DNA of 64,000 nt from Pseudomonas psychrophila HA-4 (GTDB lineage Bacteria > Pseudomonadota > Gammaproteobacteria > Pseudomonadales > Pseudomonadaceae). The notes under the pieces were generated by a model that ran no database searches, had not been told where the DNA came from, and worked only from the letters and a program-made list of their open reading frames with translations. The position numbers and the translations under genes were made by a program. The DNA is taken from assembly GCF_000282975.1 (NCBI RefSeq), contig NZ_ALJC01000107.1, positions 62,001 to 126,000 of the forward strand. The letters run 5' to 3'. This document shows, in pieces, positions 8,558 through 16,931 of the stretch. How positions within the stretch are numbered: the first letter of the stretch is position 1; the number at the start of each line of letters is the position of its first letter.

Positions 8558-9313
8558 CTACACCACTTCCAAGCGGATTTTATTTTGCGTAAGCAATTGG
8601 GCCAGTTCGGGCACGGGCGGTTGATCGGTGACTAGGCAATCAATCAGGGTGATTGGCCCCAGTCGAACCATTGCGTTGCGTCCGAATTTACTGGAGTCCG
8701 CTGCCAGAATCACCTGACGGGCGTTGGCGATAATGGCTTGAGAAACGCGTACTTCCTGATAGTCGAAATCCAGCAAGCTGCCGTCAGAATCAATACCACT
8801 AATGCCGACCAGTGCGAAATCGAACTTGAACTGGTTGATGAAATCGACGCTGGCCTGACCTACGATGCCACCATCGCGGCGCACGTTACCGCCGGCGATG
8901 AGCACTTCAAAGTCGTCTTTGGCACTCAGAATTGAGGCGACATGCAGGTTGTTGGTGATGATTTTCAGGTGATTGTGGTTAAGCAGCGCGCGGGCGATCG
9001 ACTCGGTAGTCGTACCAATATTGATGAAGATCGATGCGTGATCTGGGATTTGGGCGGCGATGGCTTCGCCAATACGGCGTTTTTCATCGCGCATCTGGTC
9101 GGCGCGCATGGCATAGGCGGTGTTTTCGACGCTGGAGTCGTAGGCGGCGCCACCGTGATAGCGACGTAATAGATCGGCTTCAGCTAACTGGTTGATGTCG
9201 CGACGGATGGTCTGCGGTGTAACGACAAACAACTGAGCCATTTCCTCGATGCTGACATAGCCGCGCTCGCGAACGAGTTCGAGGATCTGCTGTTGGCGTG
9301 GAGGCAGATTCAT
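8558..9313 (-). CDS. glpR: Glycerol-3-phosphate regulon repressor (DeoR family)
   Basis: DNA-binding repressor (251 aa). The N-terminal DeoR helix-turn-helix is at residues 1-57 (QQQILELVRERGYVSIEEMA, TPQTIRRDINQLAE), followed by the DeoRC sugar-phosphate sensor domain with INIGTTTESIARAL. The start at 9313 (MNLPPRQQQ) is chosen over an in-frame upstream start at 9418 because AAAGGAAA precedes it and GlpR proteins begin this way. Glycerol-3-phosphate should release it from operators at glpD and glpF. It lies 150 bases beyond glpK, after a strong stem-loop. Confidence 0.95.
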   Translation of the reverse strand: MNLPPRQQQILELVRERGYVSIEEMAQLFVVTPQTIRRDINQLAEADLLRRYHGGAAYDSSVENTAYAMRADQMRDEKRRIGEAIAAQIPDHASIFINIGTTTESIARALLNHNHLKIITNNLHVASILSAKDDFEVLIAGGNVRRDGGIVGQASVDFINQFKFDFALVGISGIDSDGSLLDFDYQEVRVSQAIIANARQVILAADSSKFGRNAMVRLGPITLIDCLVTDQPPVPELAQLLTQNKIRLEVV

Positions 9314-9404
9314 GGAGTTTCCTTTGGGCGGCGAAGCAGAATTCGCCCATGATGCCGCAGGAATGCTCGGTCTGCTACACGCAGGTGCCTGAAGAGTAGA
9401 TGTG

Positions 9405-9431
9405 ACAACGGGCGCCAAGAGCGCCCGTTGT
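9405..9431 (-). terminator. Stem-loop between glpK and glpR
   Basis: Arms 9405-9415 (ACAACGGGCGC) and 9421-9431 form a perfect 11-bp stem with a 5-base loop. No U-run follows on the minus strand, so it may attenuate glpFK transcription or protect the 3' end. Confidence 0.6.
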
Positions 9432-9462
9432 CTGCCTAAGCCTGACGTTCTGGCTTCACGAC

Positions 9463-10968
9463 TTAGTTGCTTTCTTCGTGCGGTTCCCAGTCACGGGTGC
9501 GGCTCACAGCTTTTTTCCAGCCAGCGTAGAGCTTCTCTTTGCTGGCTTCTTCGAGCTGAGGTTCGAACTCGCGCTCAATAAGCGCCTTGCCGCGTAACTC
9601 ATCCAGGCTGCCCCAGAACCCACAGGCCAGGCCAGCCAGGTACGCAGCGCCCAAGGCGGTGGTTTCACGCATTTGCGGGCGCTCAACCATGGTGCCGAGG
9701 ATGTCGGCCTGGAACTGCATCAGGAAGTTGTTGGCCACGGCGCCGCCGTCAACACGCAGAGCTTTTAGGCGTTCGCCGGAGTCTTGCTGCATGGCGTCCA
9801 GGACGTCGCGGGTTTGGTAGGCAATCGACTCAAGGGCTGCGCGAATGATGTGGTCGACACGTACGCCACGGGTCAAGCCAAACAGCGCGCCACGGGCATA
9901 CGGGTCCCAGTAGGGGGCGCCGAGGCCGGTGAAGGCGGGCACCAGGTACACGCCGTTGCTGTCTTTGACCTTGCTGGCAAAGTACTCGGTGTCGTGTGCG
10001 TCGTTGATGATTTTCAACTCGTCACGCAACCACTGGACGGTAGAGCCACCGTTGAAGACCGCGCCTTCCAAAGCGTAAGCCACTTCACCGCGTGGGCCAC
10101 AGGCAATGGTAGTCAACATGCCGTGGCTCGATTTGACCGCCTTGGTGCCAGTGTTCATCAGCAGAAAGCAGCCAGTGCCGTAGGTGTTCTTGGCCTGGCC
10201 TGGCTCTACGCACATCTGGCCGAACAGTGCTGCTTGCTGGTCGCCGGCAATACCGCCGATGGCGATACCGCTTTTGGTGCGGCCGTAGATTTCGGAAGAA
10301 GACTTCACTTCTGGCAGCATTTCACGCGGGATATCCAGCACCTCAAGCATCTTGGCATCCCACTCCAGCGTGTGGATGTTGAAGAGCATGGTGCGCGAGG
10401 CGTTGGTGTAGTCAGTGACGTGTGTCTTGCCGCCGGTAAATTTCCAGATCAGCCAGCTATCGATGGTGCCGAAAAGCAACTCGCCATTACGCGCACGCTC
10501 GCGGCTGCCTTCGACGTTGTCGAGAATCCACTTCAGTTTGGTGCCGGAGAAGTAGGGGTCGGTGACCAGCCCCGTGGTGTCGCTGATGTATTGCTCGTGG
10601 CCATCGCGTTTGAGTTGCTCGCAAATCTCGGTGCTGCGGCGGCACTGCCAGACGATGGCGTTGTAGATCGGGCGGCCGCTAACTTTGTCCCACACGACGG
10701 TGGTTTCACGCTGGTTGGTGATACCGATGGCAGCAACTTGGTCGTGATGCAGGCCGGCTTGAGCCAGGGCCTCGACCATGACCGCGCTTTGGGTCGCGAA
10801 AATTTCCATCGGGTCATGCTCAACCCAGCCCGCTTGCGGGTAGTGCTGTTGGAACTCGCGTTGTGCCGTGCAGACCACGTTGGCGTCACGATCGAAAATG
10901 ATTGCTCGCGAACTGGTGGTGCCTTGGTCCAGTGCAATGATGTAGTTCTTATTCTGAATGTCGGTCAT
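9463..10968 (-). CDS. glpK: Glycerol kinase
   Basis: FGGY-family kinase (501 aa) that phosphorylates glycerol to sn-glycerol-3-phosphate in the cytoplasm. The N-terminal ATPase-fold motif IALDQGTTSSRAIIFD starts near residue 11. Substrate-binding GITNQRETTVVWD and the FGGY signatures GLGAPYWDPYARG and LRVDGGAVANNFLMQFQADI are intact. Length is typical (about 500). The ATG at 10968 lies 88 bases after glpF, in a likely glpF-glpK operon. Confidence 0.97.
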   Translation of the reverse strand: MTDIQNKNYIIALDQGTTSSRAIIFDRDANVVCTAQREFQQHYPQAGWVEHDPMEIFATQSAVMVEALAQAGLHHDQVAAIGITNQRETTVVWDKVSGRPIYNAIVWQCRRSTEICEQLKRDGHEQYISDTTGLVTDPYFSGTKLKWILDNVEGSRERARNGELLFGTIDSWLIWKFTGGKTHVTDYTNASRTMLFNIHTLEWDAKMLEVLDIPREMLPEVKSSSEIYGRTKSGIAIGGIAGDQQAALFGQMCVEPGQAKNTYGTGCFLLMNTGTKAVKSSHGMLTTIACGPRGEVAYALEGAVFNGGSTVQWLRDELKIINDAHDTEYFASKVKDSNGVYLVPAFTGLGAPYWDPYARGALFGLTRGVRVDHIIRAALESIAYQTRDVLDAMQQDSGERLKALRVDGGAVANNFLMQFQADILGTMVERPQMRETTALGAAYLAGLACGFWGSLDELRGKALIEREFEPQLEEASKEKLYAGWKKAVSRTRDWEPHEESN

Positions 10969-11001
10969 GTGATTGCCTTGCAGAATGAAGTAATGGTTTC
11001 A

Positions 11002-11039
11002 GGGCGCGAGTAGATAACGGGCAGTAGTCTCGTGCGCCC
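11002..11039 (-). promoter_or_regulatory. Imperfect stem-loop between glpF and glpK
   Basis: GGGCGCGAG (11002-11010) can pair with CTCGTGCGCCC (11029-11039), with one bulge and an 18-base loop. Placed in the short glpF-glpK gap, it may tune the relative amounts of channel and kinase (inference). Confidence 0.4.
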
Positions 11040-11056
11040 CGTTTCATAAGTCGATA

Positions 11057-11908
11057 TCAGGAAGCCTGGGTTTTCACTTCGCCAACTGTTGGGGCGTCCG
11101 CCGTAACGGACTCGGCCTCTGGCAGGTGGCGGGCGATCAGCCCGCGATAAATGGCTGCGCCGAGGGTTGCACCCACGATCGGAGCAAAAATTGGAATCAG
11201 AAAATAAGGAATATCGCGTCCACCGGTGAATGAAATTTCACCCCATCCCGCAAGGAACGTCATCAATTTAGGTCCGAAGTCCCGCGCAGGGTTCATCGCA
11301 AAGCCGGTCAAAGGCCCCATTGAACTGCCAATCACGGCAATCAGCAGGCCAATCAACAGCGGGGCCAATGGGCCGCGAGGCAGGCCGTTCTTGTCGTCGG
11401 TCAGGGCCATGATCACGCCCATGAGGATGGCGGTAATCACCACCTCAACGAGGAAGGCTTGCAGTGTCGAGAGGGCTGGGTGTGGGTACGTTGAGAACAC
11501 CGAGGCCAATTCGAGGCTGGCCTGGCTGCCGCGCACCATATGGTGCGTTTGTTCGTAATCGAAGAACAAGTTGCTGTAAAGCGTGTAAACCAACGCGGCA
11601 GCGCAGAAGGCACCTGCCACTTGAGCAAGGATGTAGAACGGCAATTTGCGTTTATCAAAATCAGTAAACAGGCACAGCGCAATGCTGACGGCGGGATTCA
11701 GGTGAGCGCCGGAAACGCCGGCAGTCAGGTAAATCGCCATACTGACGCCCATGCCCCAGATGATGCTGATTTCCCACAGACCAAAGCTGGCACCTGCGAC
11801 CTTGAGAGCCGCAACGCATCCTGTTCCGAAGAAAATCAAAAGTGCTGTGCCAAGAAACTCGGCCGTGCATTGGCCTAGAAGCGTAGGGTGCTGCGTTGCA
11901 GTCGTCAT
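11057..11908 (-). CDS. glpF: Glycerol uptake facilitator (aquaglyceroporin)
   Basis: MIP-family channel (283 aa) for facilitated glycerol diffusion across the inner membrane. The two half-helix NPA boxes are visible: SGAHLNPAVSIAL and GFAMNPARDFGPK, the second with the Arg and Asp typical of glycerol-conducting members. Six TM segments are apparent. The ATG at 11908 has GAGG 7 bases before it. It is the first gene of the glp operon and follows a GlpR-like operator. Confidence 0.96.
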   Translation of the reverse strand: MTTATQHPTLLGQCTAEFLGTALLIFFGTGCVAALKVAGASFGLWEISIIWGMGVSMAIYLTAGVSGAHLNPAVSIALCLFTDFDKRKLPFYILAQVAGAFCAAALVYTLYSNLFFDYEQTHHMVRGSQASLELASVFSTYPHPALSTLQAFLVEVVITAILMGVIMALTDDKNGLPRGPLAPLLIGLLIAVIGSSMGPLTGFAMNPARDFGPKLMTFLAGWGEISFTGGRDIPYFLIPIFAPIVGATLGAAIYRGLIARHLPEAESVTADAPTVGEVKTQAS

Positions 11909-12034
11909 TTAAAACCTCGTTTTTGTTGTTTTTTGACGTCGTCAGTCTGGGGTGGCAATGCAGCAACATATAAAAGCCGGACGTCTTGATCTCGGCGTTT
12001 CATAGGTTTGTAACGGAATACGGGTAAGGATAGG

Positions 12035-12054
12035 CATATTCGTATTCGAAAAAA
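12035..12054 (-). promoter_or_regulatory. GlpR operator-like site before glpF
   Basis: CATATTCGTATTCGAAAAAA matches the E. coli GlpR consensus at 17 of 20 positions, including both TTCG/CGAA cores and the AT-only centre. It lies about 130 bases upstream of the glpF ATG within a 378-base gap to ybaK. I saw no equally good second site nearby and no confident -35/-10 pair. Confidence 0.62.
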
Positions 12055-12286
12055 TATAGACAAGAAACACTGCTGTCAAAGGTCGAAAGTGAACGACCAT
12101 TCACATTCTGACTTTCATATGAGTTTTTGGTTACGTTTTTCTGTAAGAAAACACTACAAATTGGTAGGGTGGGTGTAACGTTTCAGCCGTCAATAGCGGC
12201 GAGATGCCCGTTCTAGCGCCTTTTTACTGGGCAATCGCTTAAAATTCGGCACCGCTTTTTTTATCCAATACGCAACAGGGGCTGCC

Positions 12287-12760
12287 ATGACACCTGCACT
12301 GGATCTGCTGAAAAAAGTTCGCGCCGAACATCGCGTCCATAGTTATGAACACGACCCCAAGGCCGCCTCTTATGGTTTGGAAGCAGCAGAAAAGCTCAGT
12401 CTCGAACCTGCGCAGGTGTTCAAGACACTCTTAGCCAGCAGCGAAAAGGGTGAACTATTGGTCGCTGTCGTACCGGTCGTCGGAAGTCTTGATTTGAAAG
12501 CCTTAGCGCAGGCAGCAGGGGTCAAAAAAGCCGAGATGGCCGACCCTGCGGCAGCACAGCGAGCGACGGGATATTTGTTGGGCGGGATCAGCCCCTTAGG
12601 GCAAAAGAAGCGTTTGCGCACGTTTATTGATGAGAGCGCACATGCGTTCGAGTCGATATATGTGAGCGCAGGTCGACGTGGGCTGGAAGTGGAACTGGCA
12701 CCGGCAGTGTTGGCTGAGCACACGCAGGCGATTTTTGCGGGTATTGGGCGAAAAGCATGA
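12287..12760 (+). CDS. ybaK: Cys-tRNA(Pro) deacylase YbaK
   Basis: Trans-editing enzyme (157 aa) that removes cysteine mischarged on tRNA-Pro; YbaK/EbsC family, INS-like fold. Family features include YEHDPKAASYGLEAAEKL near the N-terminus, the substrate-pocket Lys in QVFKTLLA, and YLLGGISPLGQKKRLRTFID. Length matches E. coli YbaK (159). AGGGG precedes the ATG. Transcribed divergently from glpF and convergently with the ABC ATPase gene. Confidence 0.93.
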   Translation: MTPALDLLKKVRAEHRVHSYEHDPKAASYGLEAAEKLSLEPAQVFKTLLASSEKGELLVAVVPVVGSLDLKALAQAAGVKKAEMADPAAAQRATGYLLGGISPLGQKKRLRTFIDESAHAFESIYVSAGRRGLEVELAPAVLAEHTQAIFAGIGRKA

Positions 12761-12767
12761 CGGTGTG

Positions 12768-12825
12768 GGGCGAGCTTGTCTGGCGATCTTTTTAAAGTTC
12801 AAAAGATCGCCAGACAAGCTCGCCC
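12768..12825. repeat. REP-type palindrome between convergent genes
   Basis: Arms 12768-12792 and 12801-12825 form a perfect 25-bp stem (GGGCGAGCTTG at the outside, GATCTTTT at the loop). The outer four bases on each side pair poorly. Positioned between the ybaK and ABC ATPase stops, it probably serves as a bidirectional transcript end. Confidence 0.85.
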
Positions 12826-12846
12826 ATACGAGGGTTGTGTCTGTCT

Positions 12847-13956
12847 TTAGGTGGCGGTGCTGAAACGTCTTACGCCTGATTCGGTATGCGGGATTTGTGC
12901 AGCGGTGCTGCCGCTGGTTTGAAACATGACCAAGTGCTCAGCGGCGACGCGGATTCCCACGTCGGTGCCCGGCGGGTGGTCGGCATGGCTTGGAAAGATC
13001 GATTCCAGCTGACTACCAGTTGGTAGTTGCAAGCGGTATAGGGTTGATGCGCCTAAGAATGTTTTGCCAATGATTTTGGCTTTTAACGTGCTGTCGGGGT
13101 CGTACACGATGTCGTCGGGACGCAGGAGCACATCCACCGCTCCGCCGGCTGCCCAGGTGTAAGCCCGATTTCCGCGTAATACGCCCAGCTCGGTTTGCAC
13201 CGACTCAGGGCTGAGCAATTGCCCGCGGATGAAATAGCCTTGGCCGATGAAACTCGCCACATAAGGCGTCAACGGTTCGTGATAGAGGTTGTAGGGTGTG
13301 TCCCACTGTTCAAGGCGACCTTCTTTAAACACGCCGACATGGTCACTCACCGCAAAGGCTTCTTCCTGATCGTGTGTCACCAAAATCGCACTGGTGCCTC
13401 GCGCTTTTAGAATGTCCCGGACTTCATGGCTGAGTTTGCGGCGTAATTCGCCGTCCAGGTTGGAGAACGGTTCATCCAGAAGCAGCAATTGCGGCTCGGG
13501 GGCGAGGGCGCGGGCGAGGGCGACACGTTGCTGCTGCCCCCCTGAAAGCTCGTGCGGGAAGCGCTTGCCCAAGTTTTTGAGGTTGACCAGTTCAAGCAAT
13601 TCTTCAGTGATGCGCTCTTTGTTCGGGTGCTTTCGGATGCCGAATGCAATGTTGTCAGCCACGCTCAAGTGTGGGAACAGAGCGTAGTCCTGAAACACCA
13701 TGCCGATGCGACGTTTCTCTGGGGCTAGGGTGAAGCCAGCACTGGAGATGATTTCGCCCGCAAGCTGGATTTCGCCTTGGTGTACTGGCTCAAAGCCGGC
13801 AATCGCGCGCAAGGTGGTGGTTTTGCCGCAGCCTGAAGAGCCGAGCAAGCAACCAATGTCGCCTGCATTAAGGTGCAGGTTAAGGTTTTGCACCACACTC
13901 TGGCCTTGGTACCCACAGGCCAGATCGCGAAGCTTAAGCAATAGCGGCTGACTCAT
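12847..13956 (-). CDS. ABC transporter ATPase, FbpC/PotA-like, without partner genes
   Basis: Importer-type ATPase (369 aa). Walker A GSSGCGKTT, signature LSGGQQQR, Walker B LLLLDEPFSNLD and VTHDQEEAF are intact. The C-terminal part beyond about residue 240 is a TOBE regulatory domain (LLRPDDIVYD), as in iron(III), sulfate and polyamine ATPases. No permease or binding protein gene is adjacent. Its ATG overlaps the argF stop by 4 bases, so it is co-translated with argF. The substrate cannot be told from sequence; the closest resemblance is to FbpC-type iron(III) ATPases. Confidence 0.82.
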   Translation of the reverse strand: MSQPLLLKLRDLACGYQGQSVVQNLNLHLNAGDIGCLLGSSGCGKTTTLRAIAGFEPVHQGEIQLAGEIISSAGFTLAPEKRRIGMVFQDYALFPHLSVADNIAFGIRKHPNKERITEELLELVNLKNLGKRFPHELSGGQQQRVALARALAPEPQLLLLDEPFSNLDGELRRKLSHEVRDILKARGTSAILVTHDQEEAFAVSDHVGVFKEGRLEQWDTPYNLYHEPLTPYVASFIGQGYFIRGQLLSPESVQTELGVLRGNRAYTWAAGGAVDVLLRPDDIVYDPDSTLKAKIIGKTFLGASTLYRLQLPTGSQLESIFPSHADHPPGTDVGIRVAAEHLVMFQTSGSTAAQIPHTESGVRRFSTAT

Positions 13957-14876
13957 GCGGGCTGGTACGCAGGTTGGACAAGAAACTCGAGTAGCGCTTT
14001 TTGTGCGTGCAGGCGGTTTTCAGCTTGATCCCAGGCAACGGAACGCGAGTCGTCCAGCAGGTCGAGGCTGATTTCTTCTCCGCGGTGAGCAGGCAGGCAG
14101 TGCATGAACAGCACATCGTCTGCGGCAAGGTCGAGCAAGGCGCGGTTAACTTGATACGGCGCAAACAGCTCTAAGCGTTTGGCGGTTTCTTCTTCCTGGC
14201 CCATTGAGGTCCAGACGTCTGTGCTGACCAAGTGAGCGCCGATCACGGCATCACGCGGGTCGCGAACGATGGTTACGCGATCTCCTGCCAGCGCCACGAA
14301 TTGTGGGTTGGGCTCATACCCTTCAGGGCATGCAACGCGCAGTTGGAAGTCGAACTGAATGGCCGCTTCTATATAGCTGTTGCACATATTGTTGCCGTCA
14401 CCGATCCAGGCCACGGTTTTGCCTTTGATTGAGCCACGGTGCTCAAGGTAGGTTTGCATGTCTGCCAGTAGCTGGCAGGGGTGCAGGTCGTCTGACAAGC
14501 CGTTAATGACGGGTACGCGGGAGTTAGCCGCGAACTCGGTCAGGGTGCTGTGAGCAAAGGTACGGATCATGACGGCGTCGAGCATGCGCGACATAACGAT
14601 TGCGCAGTCGCCAATGGGCTCGCCACGGCCGAGTTGAGTGTCGCGCGGGGACAGGAAAATAGCCTGGCCGCCAAGTTGGATCATGCCGGCTTCAAATGAC
14701 AGTCGGGTGCGGGTCGATGACTTTTCGAAAATCATGCCCAGAACGCGGTTTTTCAGGGGTTCAAAGAGAACGCCTCGATCACGCAGGTCTTTTAGCTCGA
14801 TGCCGCGACGGATTACGCTGAGGAGTTCTTCGGGCGTGTAATCCATAAGGGAGAGAAAGTGCCTTGCGCTCATCAT
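13953..14876 (-). CDS. argF: Ornithine carbamoyltransferase, anabolic
   Basis: Makes citrulline from ornithine and carbamoyl phosphate in arginine synthesis (307 aa). The carbamoyl phosphate site FEKSSTRTRLSFE, ornithine-binding region VINGLSDDLHPCQLLADMQT and catalytic FMHCLPAHRGEEIS are present. Length (about 305) fits the anabolic enzyme rather than the longer catabolic ArcB (about 336). The argG gene 6 kb away supplies the next step. The upstream gap holds a GAAA-loop hairpin and a possible ArgR half-site. Confidence 0.96.
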   Translation of the reverse strand: MMSARHFLSLMDYTPEELLSVIRRGIELKDLRDRGVLFEPLKNRVLGMIFEKSSTRTRLSFEAGMIQLGGQAIFLSPRDTQLGRGEPIGDCAIVMSRMLDAVMIRTFAHSTLTEFAANSRVPVINGLSDDLHPCQLLADMQTYLEHRGSIKGKTVAWIGDGNNMCNSYIEAAIQFDFQLRVACPEGYEPNPQFVALAGDRVTIVRDPRDAVIGAHLVSTDVWTSMGQEEETAKRLELFAPYQVNRALLDLAADDVLFMHCLPAHRGEEISLDLLDDSRSVAWDQAENRLHAQKALLEFLVQPAYQPA

Positions 14877-14942
14877 TAACTACCTTTTTTGCAACGACCG
14901 CAGATACTCAAAGCCGGGTTTTTCGGAAAAACGGGCGAGACC

Positions 14943-15015
14943 TGCGGCGAAAGCCGCACGGGGCGACGAAATAGGGGAAGGCGCGATCTTATAAGGAAAT
15001 GTCGCGCCTTGCCAA
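14943..15015 (-). promoter_or_regulatory. argF leader: GAAA hairpin and possible ArgR half-site
   Basis: The 450-base gap 14877-15326 between argF and grxD carries both promoters. A hairpin TGCGGC-GAAA-GCCGCA is at 14943-14958. On the plus strand TGTCGC-N8-AA at 15000-15015 fits the P. aeruginosa ArgR half-site consensus; ArgR is known to repress argF there. No second half-site was recognised, so this is tentative. Nothing else definite was seen in the gap. Confidence 0.35.
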
Positions 15016-15326
15016 TAAGGGTCACGTGTTTAGAGGTTTGAGCGAGTCTTGCACTGCATGAGCACGCGGCAGCCCCCCTTTTCAGTGGTTTGCCTCACCT
15101 CAGCTGCCCAGTTGTACACTGCCCTCAGGTTGCTTGGCAATTCTCCGTGCCTTCTATAGGCCGTTCTTCGGGGCAGGGGGCACCGTGGTTTTGCGTGGCG
15201 GGCGCGGATTTTTAGCTCAGGAGTGCGAAGATTGTCTGTCTGGGAGACCGAGCGCCATGCTCGGCTTTGCGTTACAATTCGCCACCGTGCCGACATCTGA
15301 GTCGGAAAGTTCAGCCGAGGTGCTCC

Positions 15327-15668
15327 ATGGATATCATCGAAACTATTAAAGAACAGATTGCTAACAACACCATTCTGCTCTACATGAAAGGCTCTCCAAA
15401 TGCCCCGCAGTGCGGCTTCTCCGCCAAAGCGGCTCAGGCTGTCATGGGCTGTGGCGAGAAGTTCGCTTACGTGGACATTCTCCAGAACCCTGAAATTCGT
15501 GCCAACCTGCCTAAATACGCTAATTGGCCAACGTTCCCGCAATTGTGGGTAGCTGGCGAGTTGGTTGGCGGTAGCGACATCATGGCTGAGATGGCTGCTG
15601 ACGGTTCTTTGCAGGCGTTGGTCAAAGATGCTGCGGCCAAAGCGGCTGCGAATAAAGCTGAAGCTTAA
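15327..15668 (+). CDS. grxD: Monothiol glutaredoxin Grx4 type
   Basis: Monothiol glutaredoxin (113 aa) that coordinates and transfers [2Fe-2S] clusters. Expected glutathione- and cluster-binding elements are present: MKGSPNAPQCGFS (the usual CGFS active site), then NWPTFPQLWVAGELVGGSDIM. Start MDIIETIKEQI at 15327 has GAGG upstream; a longer in-frame reading from 15267 would add unrelated sequence. It lies next to bfrB and bfd, consistent with iron homeostasis. Confidence 0.95.
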   Translation: MDIIETIKEQIANNTILLYMKGSPNAPQCGFSAKAAQAVMGCGEKFAYVDILQNPEIRANLPKYANWPTFPQLWVAGELVGGSDIMAEMAADGSLQALVKDAAAKAAANKAEA

Positions 15669-15681
15669 TGGCAGTTGCTGT

Positions 15682-15751
15682 TGCCACTTAGTTGTTAAGT
15701 GGCAGCGCATGAAAAAGCCCCGCAACTGAATAATCAGAGCGGGGCTTTTTT
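15682..15751. terminator. Two hairpins between convergent grxD and bfrB
   Basis: First hairpin: TGCCACTTA (15682-15690) pairs perfectly with 15696-15704. Second: AAAAGCCCCGC (from 15713) pairs with GCGGGGCTTTTTT (ending 15751), flanked by A and T runs. The second works as a Rho-independent terminator in both directions. Confidence 0.85.
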
Positions 15752-15762
15752 GTGGGGGTTAG

Positions 15763-16233
15763 TTACTCACCCATTTGCGATTGCAGGTAATTCTCAATGC
15801 CTACTTTATCGATCAGGCCCAGTTGAGTTTCCAGCCAGTCGATATGCTCTTCTTCCGATTCCAGAATATCTTCCAGAAGTTCACGGCTACCAAAGTCGCC
15901 GACAACTTCGCAGTGAGCGATAGCGGCTTTGAGATCGGCGTGACCCGTGCGCTCAATGCGCAGGTCGCACTCCAGCATTTCCTTGGTGTGCTCGCCAATG
16001 TGCAGCTTGCCCAAGTCTTGTACGTTCGGCAGGCCTTCCAGGAACAGGATGCGCTTGATCAGTTTGTCAGCGTGCTTCATCTCGTCGATGGATTCGTTGT
16101 ATTCGTGTTTGCCTAACTTTTCCAGGCCCCAATCTTGATACATGCGCGCATGCAGAAAGTATTGATTGATCGCAACCAGCTCGTTACCGAGGATTTTGTT
16201 GAGGTGCTGGATGACTGAAATGTCGCCTTTCAT
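15763..16233 (-). CDS. bfrB: Bacterioferritin
   Basis: Haem-containing iron storage protein (156 aa) that forms a 24-mer cage. Di-iron ligands are in place: Glu18, Glu51, His54, Glu94, Glu127 and His130, with haem ligand Met52 (DEMKHAD). The sequence MKGD...VIQHLNKILGNEL resembles P. aeruginosa BfrB more than BfrA. Its partner Bfd is encoded directly upstream on the same strand, but a terminator between them suggests separate transcripts. Confidence 0.95.
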   Translation of the reverse strand: MKGDISVIQHLNKILGNELVAINQYFLHARMYQDWGLEKLGKHEYNESIDEMKHADKLIKRILFLEGLPNVQDLGKLHIGEHTKEMLECDLRIERTGHADLKAAIAHCEVVGDFGSRELLEDILESEEEHIDWLETQLGLIDKVGIENYLQSQMGE

Positions 16234-16385
16234 CGCGAGGGCCTGCCTTAGTTAACTGTATATAAGGCTGAGTTTGAGCTGCGTATTAAAGCCTGTCAAA
16301 CCTAAGTGTTTGAATAATAAATGAAAATTAATCGGAATAAGAATGTTTGTGTTCCGCGTCTTGGCTCTAAGTGCTTGAATTTTTG

Positions 16386-16420
16386 GCATAAAAAAACCGG
16401 ACATTAAGTCCGGTTCTTTA
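16386..16420 (-). terminator. bfd terminator
   Basis: AACCGGAC (minus strand) - 5-base loop - GTCCGGTT followed by a T-run; perfect stem ACCGGAC/GTCCGGT. It separates bfd from bfrB. Confidence 0.85.
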
Positions 16421-16431
16421 GAATTCGTTAA

Positions 16432-16650
16432 TTACGCAGCAGAAAATTCTGCTGGAAAACCCATGGCCGCTTGGCTGGCTTGGAGTGAAGACAGGGTTTC
16501 ACGAACCACTTGTTTCGCCAGGCATGCGCATTTACCGCATTGGCTGGCAACGCCAGTCGCTTCACGAACTTCGCGATAACTGCAGCAACCCTCGTAGATT
16601 GCATCGCGGATTTTTCCGTCAGTAACGCCAGTGCAAAGACAAACGTACAT
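16432..16650 (-). CDS. bfd: Bacterioferritin-associated ferredoxin
   Basis: Small [2Fe-2S] protein (72 aa) that reduces the BfrB core and mobilises stored iron. The four cluster ligands Cys4, Cys6, Cys38 and Cys41 are present (MYVCLC; SQCGKC), and the length matches P. aeruginosa Bfd (73). The start at 16650 is set by homology; no strong ribosome site precedes it and an in-frame extension to 16680 is unlikely. A Fur box lies about 50-65 bases upstream, in line with iron-starvation induction. Confidence 0.95.
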   Translation of the reverse strand: MYVCLCTGVTDGKIRDAIYEGCCSYREVREATGVASQCGKCACLAKQVVRETLSSLQASQAAMGFPAEFSAA

Positions 16651-16701
16651 AAATAAGAACCATCGCTGGTTGGGATTCAATGAAACGGATCTTAATGTTA
16701 A

Positions 16702-16716
16702 CGAGAATGATTGTCA
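16702..16716 (-). promoter_or_regulatory. Fur box upstream of bfd
   Basis: On the minus strand TGACAATCATTCTCG matches the 7-1-7 Fur motif TGATAATNATTATCA at 11 of 14 defined positions. It lies about 50 bases before the bfd ATG in the 281-base divergent gap with the peroxiredoxin gene. Confidence 0.7.
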
Positions 16717-16931
16717 AAGTACCTTCGGCCTCTGTTGTGCTTTGTTCAGGTTGCCCTGACGAACGGTATCGGCGGCTTAGGCGTGTGAGGATGAAAAAGG
16801 GTTAAGGACGGTCCCGACGAGCGGTGTATGATGCTCAGTCATTTTCATGCGGAACTGGCCGCAAGCCTGTTGTTTCACGATGGCAAGCCTGGTCTGGTCC
16901 CGTTCTTCACGTTGCACCCCGGAGATATCCA

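Noticed and set aside
9784..11013. 409-residue open frame on the plus strand opposite glpK
   Set aside because: It is fully antisense to glpK, whose motifs are intact, and its translation lacks a recognisable domain or ribosome site. It is a by-product of the high-GC codon pattern.
15030..15725. 231-residue minus-strand frame opposite grxD and its upstream gap
   Set aside because: It overlaps the whole of grxD and the terminator behind it, begins at a poor start and has no family features.
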